64,000 nucleotides of DNA from Eonycteris spelaea (taxonomy: Eukaryota > Chordata > Mammalia > Chiroptera > Pteropodidae), in assembly GCA_003508835.1 (NCBI GenBank), contig PUFA01000007.1, positions 13,353,001-13,417,000 on the forward strand. The letters run 5' to 3'. Every line of letters starts with the position of its first letter. The first letter of the stretch is position 1. A program made the translations under genes and the position numbers. The notes beneath the pieces were generated by a model. That model made no database searches. It was given only the letters and a program-made list of their open reading frames with translations, and had not been told where the DNA came from. Below, piece after piece: positions 60,716 through 64,000 of this stretch.

Positions 60716-60899
60716 ATTGGCCATCCCAGAACTCCCTTTCTCCATCGCGTTTCTTCTTCTTGCCTTCCTTACTTTTACGGCAATCATACTCCTGCTGTTC
60801 CTTATAACTTTACAACCTTTGTAAGCATCCTACACAGTATGCTTTAAGTTTCGCCTGTTTTCAACTTTCAAATGTAATTTCAGTGTGTATTTTTGGTGT

Positions 60900-62100
60900 C
60901 TTACTTCTCGAGTGATTTGAACATCCACTCACGTTGTCTGTAGCTAGTCTGTTCATTTCCATTGCTACACAGTATTAGGCAACTGTATCACACTTCAAAA
61001 AATTCATCCTGCTGCCGCTGGATGGTTAGGTTGTTTCCAACTTCCGGCTGTCACAAACCATGCATGCGCTTCTCTGTGTGTGCTCGTGTGCACAGCCGCA
61101 CATTCCAGGCTATCAACCTGGAGTGGGATCGAGTATCTGGGTTATAGGCTTTGCATTTCTTCCTCTTTAATGGGTCATGCCAATCTGTGTTCCATAGTGA
61201 TGGAACCAGTTTATACTCCCATCAGCAGGACGCAAGAATGCCTATTGCTTCACGCCCTCACGAATACTTAGTATTCAGATGTTTACAGTTTAGCCATCCT
61301 GATGAGTACGTAGCGGCATTCCCTTGTGATTTTTGAATTGCACTTTTCTGCTTACCAGTGAGGTCAGCGCTCTTTCAGGTACAATTTCATTTTTCCTACA
61401 AGAGTCTCAGCACCATTATTAAAAATATTGTCCTTTCCCCATGCTCTGTATTAACAATTCTGTCTAAATCAAGGTCCGCATATGTGTGGGTCCTTTTATA
61501 GGATGTCTTTTTCTTATCTGTTGGTTTCTTTATTACTGTATCAACTCCACACTGTTTTAATCACTGTGGCTTTGATGTCAACATATCTTGATATCTGTTA
61601 GGGCAAATCCTTTGACATTTTTCTTCTTATTCAAGATTGTCTTGGATATTTTTGGTCCTTTGCACAACCATTTGTGTTTTAAAATCAGCTTGTCAAACCA
61701 AACTCCTAAACTCTGTTGAGTCTTTCAGTTTATGAATATGATATATCTTCCCATTTAAATCAGGTCTTCTTTATGGTATCTCAATATAGTTTTATAATTT
61801 TCCCTGTAGAGGTCTTGTACCTTTTAAAAATAATTTATTTCTAGGTACTTAATATTATTGATGCTATCATTTACAGTGTCATGTTTCTAATTGTTTGCTT
61901 TTTGGTATAGAAATGACATTGATTTTTCTTTATTGACTTAGTATTCTAGCAACCTTGCTAAAATCTCTTACTGTCCTAATAATGTATGAACTGATTGTTT
62001 TGGATTTTTTATGATGTTATTATAAAATCTACAAATGACATTGTCTTTCTTTTCCAAGTGCTCTGTTTTATTCCTTTTTCTTTATTTCACCATCTAGGGC
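60900..62100 (-). repeat. old L1 (antisense), ORF2 and 3' pieces
   Basis: Low end: TTTCCATTGCTACACAGTAT and GATGGTTAGGTTGTTTCCAA (3' region). High end: TTTTAAAATCAGCTTGTCAA, TTTCAGTTTATGAATATGAT, TTTCTAGGTACTTAATATTA and TTCTAGCAACCTTGCTAAAA, the reverse complement of L1 ORF2. Frames are broken throughout. Confidence 0.85.
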
Positions 62101-62586
62101 CCCCAGTGTACCCTTTTCCTGTTTAGAAAAAAAAAAGTGCAGCTCACTGCCAGTGTTAATTTAAATCACACGTAGAAATGCTACGTTTTCTAGGATTTGA
62201 CATTTTCAGGCTTCATCAGTGGCATGGGGCCATTTCTGAATTCAGAGTCCTTGTGAATCAGCCACCTAATCTTAGAACTTCCCATTTAGGAAGCCAATGC
62301 ATTATGTGGTTTGGTAACAGTGGCATAGGACCAGTACAGGCATTAGATTCTCATAGGAGCACAAACCCTACTGTGAACTGCCCATACGAGGGGTCTAGCC
62401 TGCTCGCTCCTCGTGAGAATCTAATACCTGATGATCTGAGGCGGAGCTGAGGTGGTGATGCTAGTGCTGGGGAGCGGCTGCAAATACAGGTTAACATTAG
62501 CAGAGAAATTTTACTACACAGAGACCATAATTAATTAATTGCTGACTCATATCAAAACCCTATCAGTGAGTGGCAAGTGACAATTA

Positions 62587-62668
62587 AGCTGCATCTGGTG
62601 GCAGGCTTTATAGTGGCATGTGAGTTGATGTACTTTTATTGTACAGCTGCATCTGGTGGCAGGCTTTA
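62587..62668. repeat. 24-bp direct repeat inside the hAT element
   Basis: AGCTGCATCTGGTGGCAGGC (plus TTTA) occurs at 62587-62610 and again at 62645-62668, 58 bp apart. I believe this belongs to the element rather than to a later event. Confidence 0.85.
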
Positions 62669-62812
62669 AGTCAGAATCCGATGCTTAGTCTTCACGTGGC
62701 CCACCAATTATTTTATTTGCCACTTCCGCCCATGCCTCTTTCCCACACTGTGTACTTGTCTCAGTGTTGGTAAGCCCACAAGCTAACCCTAGCCAAAATA
62801 AGTGAAAAACGA

Positions 62813-62994
62813 ATGTCACTGGAGAGCTTCTTTGAAAAGGGGTAAAGACCCAATGATGAGACAGCAGAAGACTCTAAGGCTGCCAACAAAAAGAAAGCTG
62901 CATTTAAAAGGAAATATCAAGAGTCTTACTCAAATTATGGGTTCATCGCAACTGGTGATTCACACTCTCTAAGCCTGCTTTGTATAATACATGG
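62813..62994 (+). pseudogene. hAT transposase relic, N-terminal block
   Basis: Opens MSLESFFEKG, meets TAA at 62842-62844, then resumes in a shifted frame with DETAEDSKAANKKKAAF, KRKYQESYSNYGFIATGD and ending LCIIHG (a CxxC position of the BED finger, second Cys lost). It breaks at CATGG where the insert begins. Confidence 0.75.
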
Positions 62995-63607
62995 CTACTG
63001 TTACAGTGATCTGTGGGTGTGTGATATAAGAATATAAGAATTTAAAAGTTGTATTTCTCCCTGTTGCTACTGTTGCAGTGGTCTGTGTGTGTAACCCAGA
63101 TAATACAAACCCAAGAAAAAAATGCTTTAGCTAACCAAAGTGTGTAAGATAAACAGACATCCATGCGGCTGGCTGATAAGACACCGAAGACATCATCATA
63201 GAGTATAAGTTGAAAGGGACTCTGATGCAGACTTAGAGAGCATGGCCCCTATCCTCCCGGGACTACGTTCCTCCGTCTCTTGGTTCCTGACTACTCTACT
63301 TTGAAGAAGAGGCCTCCGCTGATCAACCATCGCAGATCAACAGCATCCGAGCCAACATCGGACCGGTCACTGCTTAATACGTGTCTTGTCTCCGCCAGCA
63401 CCGCCGGGTGGTCCGCTAGGACTGAAATCCATCAGGATCTGATATGATTAAACTTGTGTGATGCTTTGACAACTATTTGTGCATGTCGTCCTTGCTTAGT
63501 TGGGTTCTCGCTGGGCTTGTTATATATATGTATCTTCGACAAAGTGCTCTCCGACGCTCGTATTGGCTTGGCCTTAGAAAGCGAGTTGAGCCACCTGTAT
63601 ACACGTC
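62995..63607. mobile_element. unidentified 613-bp insert in the transposase
   Basis: CATGG at 62990-62994 recurs at 63608-63612, and joining the hAT sequence across these restores its layout, so the piece between is an insertion with a likely 5-bp target-site duplication. It begins CTACTGTTACAGTG, contains a 30-bp direct repeat (62994-63023 and 63066-63095), and is CpG-richer in its middle (63260-63420). I see no family match, no clear TG...CA ends and no tail. An open frame starting MCDALTTICACR covers its second half. Confidence 0.5.
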
Positions 63608-63612
63608 CATGG

Positions 63613-64000
63613 AAAAGTTGGACAGCTACCCAATGAAGCCAGGAAAACTGAAAACTGCTTTGCCACATGGAGACCAAGCACCCTGCATTACAAGACAACA
63701 AGCCTTTGGAGTTTTTCAAAAGAAAAAAAAATTATGAATGCAAAGACAGAAGCAATTATTGAAGGCTACTACTTCATCAAATTTGTCTGCTCTGAGAGCA
63801 TCATTCTCAGTGGCTAACTCATTACTAAAACTAAGAAGCCCTTCTCAATTGGTGAAGAGCTGATCCTGCGTGCTGCTGAGGACATCTGTCGTGAACTTTT
63901 AGAAGAGGCCGCAGTTCAAAAGGTGGCACGTGCTCCTCTTTCGGCTAGCACCACATAACTAGACAAACTGATGAAACAGAGGATATTGAAGCACAATTGT
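63613..64000 (+). pseudogene. hAT transposase relic, BED finger end and following block
   Basis: Allowing for frameshifts it reads EKLDSYPMKPGKLK, then HMETKHPALQD (the His pair of the BED finger), KPLEFFKRKKNYE, and later KKPFSIGEELILRAAEDICR and ELLEEAAVQKVARAPLSAST, followed by a stop. This is the start of the hAT transposase catalytic region. It continues past the window. Confidence 0.75.

Larger units (their letters stand above)
62325..64000 (+). mobile_element. decayed hAT DNA transposon with BED-finger transposase, runs off the window
   Basis: The left end near 62325 reads CAGTGGCATAGGACCAGTAC, a degraded CAGTGG terminus. A hairpin follows at 62342-62360 and 62406-62425 (ATTAGATTCTCATAGGAGC and its near complement). 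The transposase reading frame begins near 62813 (MSLESFFEKG) and shows the BED zinc-finger region and the start of the catalytic domain, in two blocks split by an insert (see next entries). Frameshifts and stops show it is dead. ZBED5/FAM200-like host genes derive from similar transposases, but this copy has no intact frame and is called as transposon. Confidence 0.78.

Noticed and set aside
48157..64000. CAT (catalase) exons upstream of ABTB2
   Set aside because: Expected on that side by human synteny, but no catalase protein motif is visible in any frame within the window.

Overview
The window is mammalian nuclear DNA. It is rich in ancient mammal-wide repeats (MIR, L2, old L1, MLT1, MER-type DNA elements) and has long microsatellites, one GC-rich CpG-island promoter, and no bacterial-style gene packing. 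Most open frames in it are chance or repeat-derived. Two 5S-rRNA-derived SINE copies share diagnostic substitutions that 5S rRNA lacks, and both have target-site duplications. Such SINEs are best known from Old World fruit bats (Pteropodidae). No Alu, B1/B2, CAN or bovine SINE was seen. A fruit bat, or a relative carrying this SINE type, is therefore my best guess for the host. This is inference.

Layout. One protein-coding gene is recognisable: ABTB2 (ankyrin repeat and BTB domain containing 2), on the minus strand. Positions 1-46723 are the 5' part of its very long first intron. Exon 1 (coding part 46724-47602, 5' UTR and promoter about 47603-48160) lies in a CpG island of about 1.9 kb. Positions 48160-64000 are upstream of the gene. 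In human, CAT (catalase) is the next gene on that side, but no CAT exon is visible here. This upstream part is AT-rich and packed with LINE, LTR and DNA-transposon relics. The window ends inside a decayed hAT transposon that has itself been interrupted by an unidentified insert of about 613 bp.

Function. Exon 1 encodes the ABTB2 N-terminus: a Ser-rich leader, then a segment that resembles histone H2B followed at once by one that resembles histone H2A. The ankyrin and BTB exons lie beyond the window. As printed, the exon is broken by four one-base deletions, each in a short C/G run. The protein is otherwise intact and the splice donor is good, so sequencing or assembly error is the likeliest cause. 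The promoter has a GC box, two CCAAT boxes 32 bp apart and a perfect octamer. The 5' UTR carries up to three short upstream ORFs and a CCG repeat.

Repeat calls rest on recognising consensus phrases by eye. Their ends are approximate (about 10-40 bp) unless a target-site duplication is cited.
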